NCBI GenBank assembly: GCA_026315105.1
Contig: CM048745.1
Coordinates: forward strand, 785,893,390 to 785,957,389
Direction of reading: 5' to 3'
Origin: Locusta migratoria
Lineage: Eukaryota; Arthropoda; Insecta; Orthoptera; Acrididae
Length of the DNA: 64,000 nt
Position numbers and translations under genes: made by a program. The notes under the pieces are model-generated. The model ran no database searches, was not told where the DNA came from, and saw nothing but the letters and a program-made list of their open reading frames with translations. Positions 22,833 through 35,090 of the stretch are shown in pieces. Positions within the stretch are counted from its first letter, which is position 1. Each line of letters begins with the position of its first letter.

Positions 22833-24911
22833 CAGGGCCGGCTCAAGCCCGACTGCCGCCCCGTGCGAGCTGCTAAATTGCCGCCCCCCCCCACGGTTTT
22901 TTTTTCTTTTTTTTTTTTTTTACAAAACTTTTTTGATATTTTATTTAAACAAATCTACAAATCTGTAGAAAAAGTCAGCAATCAATCGCAATTTTTGTTT
23001 TTACTTTTCAGATCTACCTAGGTTAATTAAAGCTTTTAATATGTGCGTACATCTAAACCGCCATGTTGGCAGTTACGTTCATCACGACGCTATAGATGTA
23101 AACATAACTCGAAGCATTGAGAATAGCCACTCTGTGCTAGAAATACTATGAAGATATGAAAAATAAAAACAGTTTAAACGGCCAGAGAGTGGGACGGAAG
23201 ACACTGGAGAGAGAAAGAATGAGGAGATAAGAGTAACATAATGCAAGAAATACACACTCGGGAATCGACGGGTACTGATGCTAATCGAAATATATTAACT
23301 AACTGCACTGCGGTTATTCATTTCAAAGAACTGACACTCGACATCTGTCGTCATTTGCATGTGTCAGTTCTGTCGTGTCTGATTATGGAATAAGGGGTAA
23401 CTAGTCATCACCATATCACGTCATTTTTCTGCGCTTTATTTTAAGTAACAGATATAAGAAAAATAAATTCACCTATTCTACATTCTTGAAGAAGAAAAAT
23501 TCTAACTTATGAGTAACGTGCATGCGCAATATTAATTGTTAATTATATGAAAAGCACAAGTTCCAAGAAATTCGGCCGCACCAATTCTCCTGTTCTTGTG
23601 AAACGCAATGAAAGTGCTTCTGACTAATCTTGACTCTCTCAGCCAACTATCGAAACGATTTCTGTAGTTTTCGTTGTAGATAACGCAACAATACCTATTG
23701 TATGGAAAGGCGAAGTGGTGACGTGGCAATGCCAGGAACTAGGTCACGTGACGAGGTACAACAAGGCTACGGTTAAACTATCGCCCAAGTAGATGAAGCA
23801 AGAAGCTCACAATAAGTATGTAACAGATCATATGGATAAATGTATTATCAGGCAGTAATTTTTATAGCATTACGAACAATAGAAAGAAATATGAACTTTG
23901 CGAAAACTGCACAACTTTTGTCAAACAGAAATGAGCTTCAAAGCTAGCAGGAAACCCTTAGAAGAAATGTTCTGTCTATGGATTTTCGTTTTACAAGGTG
24001 TCAAAATTAACGTTTTGTTTCGCGCGGACGAGAGGGCTTGTTGCTAAAAGACCATACTTTCTCAGGTTTTCATCAGAATCAAAGCGACCAGTAGTTTACT
24101 TAGACTATGCGATTCACACGCATTATACAGTAAATAAATGTTGGCAAAATGATAGAGTGTGAGTAATGTTATCACACAAAAGTCCTGGACAGAGTTTAAT
24201 TGTGTTCATGCAGGCGGAGACAGGTGTTTCAGGGCTCAAAAACCGAAACGTCTATCACTCAGAAACGGATAGCAAACATTTTCAAAAATACGACGAAACC
24301 AAACTTGCCAGGCTTACTATAAATGTCTTTATCCCTTGTAATTACTTACAGCGTATTTACCCATTCGGAATACTTCTAGCCATTGTAGGTGTTGAACATG
24401 TTTGACTGTAGTAATGTTTAACAAATTTTTTCCACGGCGCGGGAAGAATAAAACACTCAACTGTCATTGAAGGACTTAGCAAAATTGCTTCAGGCTTAAC
24501 ATGTAACCGCAGAATCGCACATTGCATTCGAATTTCCAAATTAGATTTCGTCAACTGCAAAATTAGTTGTGAGTAAACGCACGACGCGTAACACACTGGG
24601 AGCGCTCCACTCATAAGAATACTGCCCAGATGTGTAAGCCAGACTGCTTCCTTTCCGGCCACAGTGGCAAAGAAGAAATTAGGCCTCCTCCCTCCCCTTG
24701 TTCAACAGGGGCGGCCAGCATGTAGTCGAGACGCCATGCCACAGTTCCCGAAGCCGCTCCCTCCGAGGTTTGGTTTCGAATCCGCTCTTGGGAATGAATG
24801 TGTACTACAGAAAAAAGGGGGGTGGGCGACAGATTTGCCGCCCCCCCCCCCCCCCCGGAAAGTGCCGCCCCGTGCGGCCGCACGTTTCGCACGTGCCTTG
24901 CGCCGGCCCTG
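22833..24911. mobile_element. Candidate hAT-type element
   Basis: The ends carry a perfect 10 bp inverted repeat cagggccggc (22833-22842) and gccggccctg (24902-24911). CAGGG-type ends fit hAT transposons. Cytosine runs next to gccgcc lie near both ends. The expected 8 bp flanking duplication is poor (ggcattgt against cgcgctgt, 5 of 8), and no hAT transposase is visible. The interior holds a different transposase copy. It may be two unrelated ends brought together. Confidence 0.4.
23787..24655 (+). pseudogene. IS630/Tc1-type transposase, internally deleted copy
   Basis: Aligns by eye with the longer copy at 60.3-62.5 kb. Shared blocks are VVYLD-x-x-IHTHYTVNK-CWQ near 24090 (the DET of the longer copy is DYA here), SLIVFMQAETG, and SKHFQKYDETKLARL near 24290. 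The sequence then jumps to ttacccattcggaatacttc (24358), which in the longer copy lies about 700 bp downstream beyond the rest of the gene. The 3' flanking part to about 24655 also matches 62226-62555. The deletion therefore removed the second half of the catalytic domain. Confidence 0.75.
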
Positions 24912-25025
24912 CGCGCTGTTGTTAGATGTGTGATATTAGTGGTTTTGCACATGTGTTCCCCGTCTTGGTTTCTTTCGTGTGCTACTCATTTTGTATCTCT
25001 ATTTATTTCTTCGCAGCCTGGTTGC

Positions 25026-25110
25026 TTGGTTGATTGGTTGGGGTACGGGGACGAAACTGCTAAGGTTATCGGTCCCCCCTCCCCCCCCTCCATCGGTGGG
25101 AAGGAAATGC
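25026..25110 (-). mobile_element. Possible SINE family 4 fragment, diverged
   Basis: ggttgattggttggggtacg and ctaaggttatcggtcccc resemble the 3' part of the family-4 SINE on its minus strand. Short, and interrupted by cytosine runs. Confidence 0.3.
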
Positions 25111-25266
25111 AGAAGGAAGGAAGACTGCATTGTGTCGAGGCCCCGCGCCCGCCACACACATGCAAAAGAAGTGTGAGCTCCTTGGGAGGATTCATACGCT
25201 GCCTAGATTTCTCACTCCAGGACTGTAGGACAGCGATCTGTAACTATACAAATAGTCTTGTGTAGT

Positions 25267-25464
25267 GACGGCCGCGGTGGCCGAGGGGACTGAGGCGCTC
25301 CAGTCACGGTCTGCACGGCCACTAGGTCGGGGGTTCGAATGCCCCCTTGGGCATGGATATTTGTGCCGTCCTTAGGATTAGCTAGTTCATAAGTAGTTTG
25401 TAAGTTTAGGGACTGATGACCCCTTAGTTAAGTCCCTTAAGCTATACAAGCATTTGAAACATTT
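25267..25464 (+). mobile_element. tRNA-derived SINE, family 1
   Basis: Near full-length copy with a 1 bp deletion before the B box. Perfect 11 bp duplication tcttgtgtagt at 25256-25266 and 25465-25475. It sits exactly at the left end of the repeat at 25472. Confidence 0.93.
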
Positions 25465-25471
25465 TCTTGTG

Positions 25472-26412
25472 TAGTTCGCGAACGAACTAGTTCGGAAGAA
25501 CGCTCCCACAGGCGAACTACGCGAACTAGTTCGCAGATCCCTCGCCTCATAGTTCCGAATACTGACGGGAAACAGCGAGAGGACGCGAGAGCGCGCAGAA
25601 TCGCGTGATTCCCTTCTGCCAGTTACCTTCATTTCGAGCTGAGATACAGCTCAGCTGTAGTTTCATAGTTCGCTGCCACAAGAAATCTATTTTAAAAATA
25701 AAGTATGCAAAGTAGTTGAATACCATTGTATCACATATTCGTATAAATAACTGGTTTATTTGCCTAAGTATTTGATGTCAAATTGTTCAAAAATACGGGT
25801 AATAGCACACGCTTGGGCAACACTGATTCATTATACAAAAAAGCTATCATAAAAAATAGCTCTTTTAGTTGCGGGAGCAAAAGCCAAAAACAGCGGACGA
25901 ACTAGAAGGAGCGGATGAACTAGGAGCAGCGGACGAACTAGGAGCAGCGGACGATTATGCCAAACGTATCTCGCTTTATAGTTCGTTGGATTCTTTTCCG
26001 AAGACCGACGGGCAGTAGCGAGAGGGCACGTAGCAGAATTAAAAATCACGTGTTTGCCTTCTGCTAATGAGTCATTTCGAGGTGAGCATCTGCCTGCTAG
26101 ATTACATAGTTCAGTCCTGCAAAATTTCTGTTTTGATGTGTTCTGCACTCTGCAATATCTGACTAATATATTCCATAATGCCAAGATATAGAGATAACTC
26201 TAAACTTAAACGCGAGAAATTATCCACAAACTGTTTCTTTTGGTTTGCGTGATATCGTTAGCGGCTCAAGCAGCAAGCGCATGAAGCAGCTATGTGGGGG
26301 AACTTCTCCCTCCACCTGCATGCGCAGACCACGCCGCTCAGCCGTCACTGGGAGCGGACGAACTCAAAGAGCGAACTAGTTCACTAAAGTGAGCGCATCC
26401 GATCGCGAACTA
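25472..26412. mobile_element. Non-autonomous element with palindromic ends and internal duplication
   Basis: It begins tagttcgcga (25472) and ends with its complement tcgcgaacta (26403-26412). The palindrome gcgaactagttcgc recurs near both ends. Two internal segments, about 25545-25690 and 25995-26130, are diverged direct copies (gacgggaaacagcgagagg against gacgggcagtagcgagagg). Between them lies a short tandem repeat of about 21 bp. No transposase frame is present, and the target duplication is obscured by the SINE insertion. Confidence 0.55.
25891..25953 (+). repeat. Tandem repeat, about 21 bp period, about 3 units
   Basis: Units of agcggacgaactaggagc with small variations. The opposite-strand frame reads repeated R-P-L-L-L-V. 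Confidence 0.85.
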
Positions 26413-26419
26413 TTATGCG

Positions 26420-26585
26420 GAAGTCTATATACAAATACTCTGAAAGTCACATTGAAGTGAATGACAAAGGGTTCATCGAACTGCTTTCATGAAAGTTCTC
26501 TTTAGTTCCATTGCCTTATAGCGCGCGAGAAAAGGGAAAACCTAAATATTTCCTTTTTCCATCTGATTACTGTTACCCTGTAATA
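26420..26585 (-). mobile_element. CR1/Jockey-group LINE 3' fragment
   Basis: gggttcatcgaactgctttc and atagcgcgcgagaaaaggg match the 3' end of the LINE at 2385-4560 in the same orientation. Only the last coding block and the 3' tail are present. Confidence 0.7.
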
Positions 26586-27959
26586 CAACGGCTAGAGTAA
26601 GCCTTTATGATACCACTCGGTACCAATCTCTATTCCATCACCCAATACCTTGATTATTTTGATATCTAACTTTCTTTTGACACAGTACTTATAGTGCGGC
26701 CTGTAATATTTCATGTACTTTATTTCGATCCATAATTTTTCAATTTTAATTAGCAATTACATGGCACTAGAAATTACATGGCATTTGTGAAGTTAAAAAA
26801 TTATATAATTAATGATTATCTTCAAGAAATCTATGCGGCTATTATTTTCAACGATAGGATATTCGAAACTCTATTATATTAAAACAATATAATTCTGATT
26901 GTTACCTGAATGAAATCAATATCCGTCTATATAATTCAATATTTATCCAATATCACGGATTAATTAAATCAGGAAAAATATGCGATGTTATGGAAACCTA
27001 ATTGTATCATTGATGACTTTTAGAACTCAGAGTAGTAGTTAAATAACTAACTGTCACGATAAATGGTCATAATTAATCAGAAGTACATATTTTAATTTTG
27101 GATGCATTCAGCCGATTTAATCTCTGATCATCAGTTCGAATATGTAGCTAAAGTTTCTGTAATCGATGAATGTATAATATAATTTGCATCTATGTTAATT
27201 AGAAATTTTTAATTACTTGTGTACAACCAACAGTGACTAATTAAAGGAACATTGTTAGCAGACTTATTTATAGTAGGCATTGCGCGCCAAGCAGTCAGTA
27301 GAGTCAATTGCATGGTTAGTTAGTCAATTACTTAGTCCGTAAGAATTTAGAAACCTGTAATAAATCTAGTCTAATCTGCAACAGTCAGTTGTACATTTGT
27401 TATTAATAAATTTAATGGACATTAGATGACTCTGTGTCGCATTTCTACTGGTACACCATCCGAAATTCGAAAAAGCTGAGTAATATAATTCATGACGATA
27501 CAACAGTAACTTAAGGATCGTTAAAAGTGGCGGAGTTCGCCAGGAGAGGGACGTTCTGCCAGTAACATATAAGATTTTTATGTTTCCCGTGAAAGCACGA
27601 TGTTTTATTAGCAAATATAACCTTATGTGGTGAAAATATATTTAGAAAGCCTATTAAGCAAAGGAGGACGCTAATAATGGACACATAGAAACAAATAAAC
27701 CGGGCGGCTAAGTTCGTGTGCTAAATCAACAAGATAAGTACTGATTTTTACATTATTTCTTTACGTGAGAAAAGTAAATGCTGAATAGGTGAACAGTTAG
27801 AAACGACCATGATTCGTTAGCGTAGGCACTGTTTTCAAGTGTCAAATCATGGTACTGTGAAATTTACAAAATGTTCAATGCAGAATTCAAAATTATTTAG
27901 AAATAAATTAAGTTTGAAAAAAGAGACGAGATTGCGGAGAAGCATTTGAGTGACAGTTC
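26586..27959. other. AT-rich sequence, possible LTR
   Basis: No gene recognised. The stretch 27240-27430 has poly(A)-signal-like aataaa strings. At 27530 the string agtggcggagttcgccagg could be a primer-binding region before the gag-like frame downstream. No second LTR was found, so this stays speculative. Confidence 0.3.
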
Positions 27960-28850
27960 AGTGATGGAGGATCAGGTCGATCATATCGAAATAGTGGTGA
28001 CGAAGAAAATAAACAAACATATAGGTTTCCGAAGGAATAAACAAACACATCGATAAACCAAATAATCAGCTTAACAGTTACTTTCAGAACAGATTACGAT
28101 AGCAAATGATCAGATTAAAAATGAACTCTAAGGACGAATTAAGGTAGTACAGATCAGTGTCAGTTTCGATGAAAAATGTAGTCAGCTAGCCAACCAGCTA
28201 GCCGAATTTAAAAGTACTGTGGAGTCGCGACAGGCTGATGTCAACCGTTTAGGTTGTAAAGCAACTGAAGTAAAAGGTAGGTTGTAAAAAGAAATAATCA
28301 ACACTGCTGAACCCGTTTTAGAACATGAAAAACGAAAGTCATGAAAGAAACAGAAACTGAACAACTACACTAACACGAACAGAAAAAAACACAAGGTTAA
28401 AGAATTGCGTGTAAAAATTGGCCATTATGAAAAAGTGTCAATTTAGAATACTATATAGGTAATGTTGATGATTTACATAGAAAATTTATGTTATTCAAAG
28501 ATGATGTAATCAGTAAGATTTTGTTAAATTCGAGTGGAATGAGTTGGAATAGTGTTCATACTGAACGTTACCCTGGTGATGGTAAAATTCATCCTACAGA
28601 TTTTATTACGTTATGTACAAACAGTTTCACATTTGATATGAGTAACAATGTTAAAACGAAATTTTTGAAAAAATTCTTGGATAGGGAAGCTCTATTCCGG
28701 ACTAACCAAAATATTGAACGTGATGTCATATTCAGAGTCTGAGAGTAAGTTTTGGTATAAATATTGGTCAGAGAAGGAACAGGCTAGGATTAAGATTGAA
28801 TTTTTAAATGGTCTTGAGAAGAACACTGATGAGCTACTCGAATGAAATGG
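27960..28850 (+). pseudogene. Retrotransposon gag-like remnant
   Basis: Broken frames from 27960 have a coiled-coil look (QISVSFDEKCSQLANQLAEF near 28150). An 84-codon frame at 28488-28742 reads HPTDFITLCTNSF and VKTKFLKKFLDREALF, continuing after a frameshift as KFWYKYWSEKEQARI. This pattern of a D-F-x-x-x-C start and a Y-W-S-E end resembles gag proteins of insect LTR retrotransposons, from memory of the family style. No protease, reverse transcriptase or integrase follows because a LINE sequence begins at about 28867. Confidence 0.5.
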
Positions 28851-28866
28851 TACTACAATACGATCG

Positions 28867-29545
28867 ACTTATATTTCAGCGTCCTCCGTGAGCTATACAA
28901 CAGTGCAATACAGCAACCGTTCGTCTGGTAGAAATCAACCGTGTCAAAGCCAAACTGTTACAACTAATGCTCCAGAAAATGGAAGGTTCAGTCATTAGAG
29001 CTCGACAGGACAACAGAGTTGCGCACGAACCACCCTCCATGCACCACATAGTACGTGAAAAGAGACAGCCCAAGAGGAATCTCGTGTCGGCACTGCGGAC
29101 AGAGGACGACCAACTTTTAACAAGCCAGGCACGAATTCGGAGAGGTTTTGTGGATTACTACGCTCGTTTGTACTCACAGATTCCAGATGAAGCGGCCCTC
29201 ACCTACATGCTTGCGTCATTGCCACTGAATCTGGACCGCGAGACGGAGGTAGAGATGCAAGCAGCCGTGACCGAGGAAGAGATGAAGGCGGCCCTGGCGA
29301 AACGTCACCCAAACAAATCTCCAGGCCTCGACGGACTACCCCTAGAATTCTACAGGGAATTTGAAGATCTATTAACACAGACTCTCAGACAGATGTTCCA
29401 AGATACTGCACACCGTAGTAATTATACCTCCTGAATTTACCCAAGGTTTTATCATCCCAGGCCCGAAGACACCGTCAGGACAATTGGTGAACCAATTCCG
29501 ACCACTGACGCTCCTCGACTGCGATTATAAAATTTTTTGCACAGC
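28867..29545 (+). pseudogene. L1-like LINE reverse transcriptase fragment
   Basis: The frame 28967-29434 contains EKRQPKRNLVSALRTEDD, VTEEEMKAALAKRHPNKSPG and LDGLPLEFYREFEDLL. After a frameshift it reads FRPLTLLDCDYKIFC. These are the pre-palm and finger motifs of L1/Tx1-type ORF2 (K-S-P-G-x-D-G-x-P-x-E-F-Y). The endonuclease domain and the catalytic palm are absent. At about 29546 it changes without spacing into a CR1-group sequence. Confidence 0.75.
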
Positions 29546-30085
29546 TTTTAGCATAATGGGAAAGGCGAACCAGAGACTGCGTTTTATTGGCAGAACCCTT
29601 AAAAGATGCAACGGAACTACAAAAGAAACTGTATACACTACCCTTGTCCGTCCTTTTTTGGAGTATTGCTGCCCAGTGTGGGGGACTTATCAGATGGGTT
29701 TGACGGAGGACATCGAAAGAGTTCAAAGAAGGGCAGCTCGTTTTGTATTGGCATGATACAGTGGAGACAGCGTCACTGAAATTATAAAGGACCTGGGATG
29801 GGAATCATTACAACGGCGCTTATCGCTGCGGCGTGGGCTACTTACGAAACTCCAACGCCAACATTCTCCTCCGAATGCGAAAATATATTGTTGACTCCCA
29901 GTTACATAGGTAGAAATGACCATCAGAATAAAATACGAGAAATTATAGCTCGAACTGAGAGATTGAAGTGTTCTATCTTCCCGCGCGCTATTTGAGAATG
30001 GAATGGGAGATAAGTAGTATAACGGTGGTTCGTTAAACCCTTTGTCAGGCACTTAAATGTGATTCTCAGAATATCCCATGTAGAT
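29546..30085 (+). pseudogene. CR1/Jockey-group LINE C-terminal part
   Basis: RLRFIGRTLKRCNGTTKE and LVRPFLEYCCPVWG, then IERVQRRAARFVL (29550-29756), followed in other frames by YIGRNDHQNKIREI and FPRAI. This is the thumb and C-terminal extension of the ORF2 found on the minus strand at 2385-4560. The 3' end shows the atgtagatgtaga tail at about 30080. Confidence 0.8.
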
Positions 30086-30555
30086 GTAGAGTTGATTGCA
30101 ATGAATATTGATGATGTGTTAAATAATAAGGCAAGTCAAGAAACGTAATTAGCTATGATAAGGTCATGAGACAAATATGAGAAAATTAGGTTAGAAAAAT
30201 TAGAAAATGTGTGAGCAAGTGTGAAACAGGAAACCAGTACGTTGAAAAGAAAGACAAATTCGATACCAAATTTAGACAAGAAGTAAACCAAAATAGAATC
30301 AAATCCTGTAGCGATAATTTTATTGAAATACAACCTGATGTAAATGTAAGCAATGATATAAAAGCTAGTGGATGTATAAGCAGTTAAGTAAGTGAAATGA
30401 GTTTCGAGGGAATGAATGATGATTTGCTGTAAGAAAAAGAGGTAGGTAATGTGATATCTGTTATATACTTGTTCCATACGACATGAATACGAGATTTCTT
30501 AATGATGTGGAATGTGTCAGTTAACTAAAAGATAACATTACATGCATTATTTTTA
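30086..30555. other. A-rich sequence, no gene
   Basis: Purine-rich on the plus strand. Broken frames read lysine- and glutamate-rich and may be a continuation of the gag-like remnant displaced by the LINE insertion. Not firm. Confidence 0.35.
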
Positions 30556-30559
30556 TTTT

Positions 30560-33330
30560 TACCTTTTTGCTAAAAGTATTCAGTCTTATGTAAAAATTGA
30601 TCTACTAAGTAATAGTTGTCATTCAGAATTTCTTTCAAATTGTTTTTAAATGCTGGTTGATTATTTGTCAGACATTTGATGTTACCTGGTAAGTGACCAA
30701 AGACGTTTGTGGCAGCATAGTTCACCCCCACTTGTACCAAAGCAAGATACAACTTTGAATAATGTAGATCATCCTTTCTCCTAGTGTTGTAACTATGCAC
30801 ACTGCTATTAGTTTTGAAATGGATCAGGTTATCAATAAAAAAATTAAGACAATACATATAGTGTACATGTACTGTGATGAACCCCAAATCCTTGCCTGCT
30901 AGATGATCTTGGATGGGATCCAGAAATTATTCTAATTACACCGTTTGGTGAAATGAATTTCCATATGAAAGCAATGAATGCAAATCCTCATAATAAGCTA
31001 ATTTCATGAGAATTGTGTCATCAGAAGTTACAATAACATTAAAGCATAAGTTGTTGACTCAAACGTTTCAGTAGAGTGTCAATATGTTGCTTCGAATTCA
31101 ATTGCTCATCTATGCACACACCTAAAAACTTTGAATATTCTACCTTAGTTAAAGACATCATGCTATTTTTATTAACGGGTTCATGCCATTTTACGTATGG
31201 AACTGTATGTATTATGTTCTCTAAAAGTTTAATTATACTCCATTTGTAGAGAACTACTTAATAATATTATGAAAGATATTATTTAAAATTTCATCAGTTA
31301 ACAGTTGTTTGTCAGGAGTGATTACTACACTTGTATTGTCAGCAAGAAAGAAGTACCTTTGCATTGTCGTGAATACAGAATGACAAATCAGTAATATACA
31401 TCAAGAACAGCAAAGAACGCAAGACTGAATCCTATGGGACCCCTTTTCTTGCCCCCCCCCACCCCCAATTTGAGGAATCGGCTGATTTTTGCAGTTTATG
31501 TGAACCACTTACTTCAACTTTATGCAAGTATGAAGTGAACCATTTGTGCACTGCTCCACTAATATCATAATACTTAAGCTTATCTATAAGAATTCCATGA
31601 TTCAAAAAGAGTCTTTGAGACATCCTGTCTGGTTATTCAGGGCGTTTAATATTTGATGAATCTAAGCATATATAGCATTTCGTGTTGAATAGCCTTGCTG
31701 GAAACCAAACTGACATTGTGTTAGTACCTTATTTTTACAAATATAGGATGCTACTCGTGAATACATTACTTTCTCAAGAGCTTTGCATGAAGCTGTCATA
31801 AGTGAGATTGGGCAGTAGTTATTGACATTAGATGCATCTCCTTTCTTATACAATGGTTTAACAACACCATATTTTAGTCTTTCTGGGAAAATACCCTGCT
31901 TCAGAGTGCTATTACATATGTTGCTCTGAATACTGCTTGTCAGTTGGGAACAAGCTTTTAGTACTTTGCCATGAATTCCTTAGGAGCTTTTATTTTTGAG
32001 AGAGTTTATTATTTTCTTAATTTCAAAGGGATAGATGGGTGGAATGTCAATTTTTTAAGATTACATCGGTATGGCCTATTCCATCATTTACTTCTTTCGA
32101 ATAATTGGATCCAATTTTCTTCACCAAATTTAAAAAGCCATTATTAAAAATATTTTCAACTATTGATGATTTGTTAGTAAACTTTTCAAACATTTTAATA
32201 GTAGTACAATCCTCCTGTGCTCTTGATAGCCTTGTTTCTCTTTCAGTTATATTCCAAATTAATTATATTACCTAAGGTACTAATCTCAGACATAATACAC
32301 GTGCTTCTGGACATTTTTAATAATTTTTCTTAATATCTTATGGTATATTTATACATTTTTACGGTTTCTGGGCTATTATTCTCTCTTGCCATTAGATACA
32401 GATCCGTTTTTCGTTTCCAAATTGCTTTTATTTCTTTAGTTAGCCTTGGTTTTTATATGGTTTCTTAGAATTGTATCTAACAATTTTCTTGGGGAAACAG
32501 TTTTCAAAAACTTCAAATGCAAAATGAGTATGTAGTATTTCGAATCAGCATGCGGTTCCTTGTATACCTCATCCTAGTCTAACTACTGTAAGCTTTCCCA
32601 AAACTTGGCAATGGAACGCACTACTTTGGTAGCCTGTTTTATCTTGTTGTATATGGCTAAGTCGTGTATTGCAACCAGTTGTGCACATAATCAGAAAGAT
32701 CATTCTCAACATGATAAACATTCATGTTTTTGAAGTTACTTTGGTTTATAAAACAGTTGTCTATCAGTGTGCTGTTGTCCTTTACTACACAAGTAGGAAA
32801 CTCAATGGCGTATCTCAAATTGAAAAAAGCAACTAATATTTCAAGGTTTTTCATCCTATTACACTCTTTTAGAGAATCAACATTGACATCCACACAAATA
32901 ATAATTTGTTTTACCCTGTCAGACAGGTAGTACAACAAGGCATCTAAGTATTTCTGAAATATCTGATAATTAGCTGATGGGAACTTATACACCATTACGA
33001 TTATAAAAGTGCCGTTATTCACTTTAAGCTCACAAGCACGCGCTTCTGTATGTTGCTCTACACAAAACTTTTATGTTTCTAAGTTCTTTACACAGTGATA
33101 CCTTTTCACAAAAAAGAAATGGTAATTCCTCCTCTCTCCTTACATCTGTACTTACAAGTGCTGAGAGTTAATACCCATTGATGTTAAACCTTTCTATATC
33201 AGTGACAATTTGATGCTCATATAAGCATAGTACATCTATTACAGACTCAGTTTCTGTATCTTACACACATAACAAAAGCTCGTTTATTTTATTCTTCAAT
33301 CCCCCAATATTTTGATGAAATACACTAACA
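30560..33330 (-). pseudogene. Jockey/CR1-group LINE ORF2, near full-length but decayed
   Basis: Domains in order on the minus strand. The apurinic endonuclease is at 32657-33022 (IIICVDVNVDSLKECNRMKN, with the usual G-D-F-N changed to V-D-V-N) and extends upstream to about 33300. The reverse transcriptase is at 31662-31853 (MYKKGDASNVNNYCPISLMT, CQFGFQQGYSTRNAI). Palm sequence near 31320-31350 reads FLADNTS, so the catalytic A-D-D is A-D-N. Then comes HKWFTSYL at 31432-31623. The C-terminal block is at 30570-30887 (SYNTRRKDDLHYSK, VFGHLPGNIK). It has many stops and frameshifts and is inactive. It belongs to a different family from the LINE at 2385-4560. Confidence 0.85.
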
Positions 33331-33478
33331 TTATTTTTACTGCACTTTTTTGAAGATCTTTAGATATTTTAACAGCTTTAGTACCTGCCTGTCTGAGCTG
33401 CTCGCCGGACAGTGATGTTACCCTAAAGAATAAGTACTCCCTTCGTTTGCAGTGGCCCCTCTTACCAATCTAGCCATC

Positions 33479-33505
33479 AACCCCCCCCCCCCCGCCCCTA
33501 CCCCC
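33479..33505. repeat. Cytosine-rich tract
   Basis: Run of C with one G and one TA interruption. A similar C run lies at 31445. Possible low-complexity expansion. Confidence 0.8.
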
Positions 33506-33849
33506 AGTTTATTCTTCTAGTTCCTGTTGAGATGCATGTGATGCACAGTAAAATCCTACTAATACCATCAACAGAAACCATACTCAAACCTGAACAAATA
33601 TCTGCCCTAAGCAGCTGATCTAACTACATGTTGACCCTCCATACATAGCTGTTCGGCTGGGGCCTATCACACTGCCTTGAATGCAGACACTAGCCCAACA
33701 TATGTATGGTTTGTTGCAGATGCTATTGTACCCTGGTCACAATATTGTAGCCCTTGTTCCTATCAATACTGTTTCCCACGAATGTTGTCGGATGACTGCA
33801 TTTTGTTAGGCAATTTTGACACTTGATGACAGCATGAGTGAGTCTTTTT

Positions 33850-34150
33850 TTATCGAATGTGACAGTGGATGAGGCGTGGATGCCGTTTTTCAGTCCTCAA
33901 ACGAAGCACCATCACAAAAACAGTGAAAATGTGGGGTGAAAGCCACTGGTGTTCTGGGATAGCAGTAGCGTAATAGATTGCCTTCAAAAGGGCACGGCAT
34001 CCTACCGAGGTGTTTTTCAGAAAGTATTCCTTCCACCATTGGGTGAAAATCGGCCAGAAAATGCTGCAGGTAAGCTCTTCATCAAGACGACTCACCATCA
34101 CATCGGGAGCACGCTATGCTGCAACCTTTTTGTTGTATCGTATGGTCCCT
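33850..34150 (+). pseudogene. mariner-type transposase scrap
   Basis: Plus-strand frames read VTVDEAWMPFFSPQTK, which matches the first-Asp region of mariner transposases (V-D-E-x-W with a following P-x-T-K). Then KPLVFWDSSSVI, after a frameshift DCLQKGTASYRGVF, and finally L-G-E-N-R-P-E-N. Neither the rest of the protein nor inverted repeats were found. Confidence 0.65.
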
Positions 34151-34734
34151 AGTCAGATGAGCTGACTTCCATCGACATCTAACTTTTTCTAACAATGCTC
34201 CGTCGCCGCACATTCGCTAGCCGTGCGGGCAACTGCATCAGAGATTTTCCAATGGTCAAAGGAGATAAGAAATGATAGACGTCGTATCAGATGCGTGTGA
34301 TTAGTTTGTGAGGAAAGGAAGAAAAAATGCAGCTCGTAATGTTGGCAACTGCTGCACAAAGAATGGTCACACAACCCAAGCAGATATTTGGGGAATGAGG
34401 CTACTCGCGGGCGAGGAGAGGAAAATGGGGGATTCCACCAGAGAACATTCCGGACAATCATCATCTGGTTCCGTGCGCGCAGCGATGGGGAGATAAGAAC
34501 AAACCATCACTTTACACGTTGCAGGTTTTAAATTTATTGATATATGGACAGTATTTACCAAACTTCAGAGAAATTTCAGAAGAATGACAAAATTGATTTC
34601 CTGCGACTAATGAAATAGAGAAACATTCCGCTTCTAACGACCTCGTTAGCTGAATATTAAGCGCTGATCAAGCTTCTTTTTCGATTTCTCCATTTTTGTT
34701 TTCAGCTTCGGTTTTTCATTTTCGCGTAGTTGTC
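34151..34734. other. No recognisable gene
   Basis: Short open frames on both strands (34189-34464 minus, 34308-34496 plus) without a recognisable domain. Confidence 0.45.
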
Positions 34735-35090
34735 GGACCAGGTTCTGAATCTGCAGCCATACTCCGCAAGCCAGCTCAAAGGTATGTGGCGGAGAGTACT
34801 TTATGTTACATTAATACCTCCTCCTCCTATTCCAACAGTGTATTATTCGTGGAAAAATCTATAGCCGGCATGACTCCATAAGGGCTTTTATTTTATCCTT
34901 GTGGTCTTTTCACGAGATACACGTAGGAAGAAGCAACTTACCGCTTAACTACTCGACACATTTATGCTCTTAGAACTTCCAGAGGAGCCTGTACCTCGAC
35001 ACAGAACGTTCTCCTCGCAGCGTCTTCCTGTGGAGTTTCCAGATTATCTCCTCCGGGGATTTTCTTCACTTCTCGAAAGCTGCATTTTCA
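34735..35090 (-). mobile_element. CR1-group LINE C-terminal and 3' fragment
   Basis: Minus-strand broken frames read VSREKTTRIK and HAGYRFFHEQYT-like blocks. The plus strand shows ctccgcaagcc and tgtggcggagagtac, which I associate with the 3' end of a grasshopper CR1-like LINE. Truncated on its 5' side at about 35090. Confidence 0.55.

Noticed and set aside
22380..22968. Several overlapping long frames on both strands
   Set aside because: GC-rich composition keeps many frames open at once; no splice sites or conserved motif favours one.
24664..25265. Plus-strand frames rich in proline and arginine
   Set aside because: They run through cytosine tracts and transposon ends; no domain and no start or splice support.
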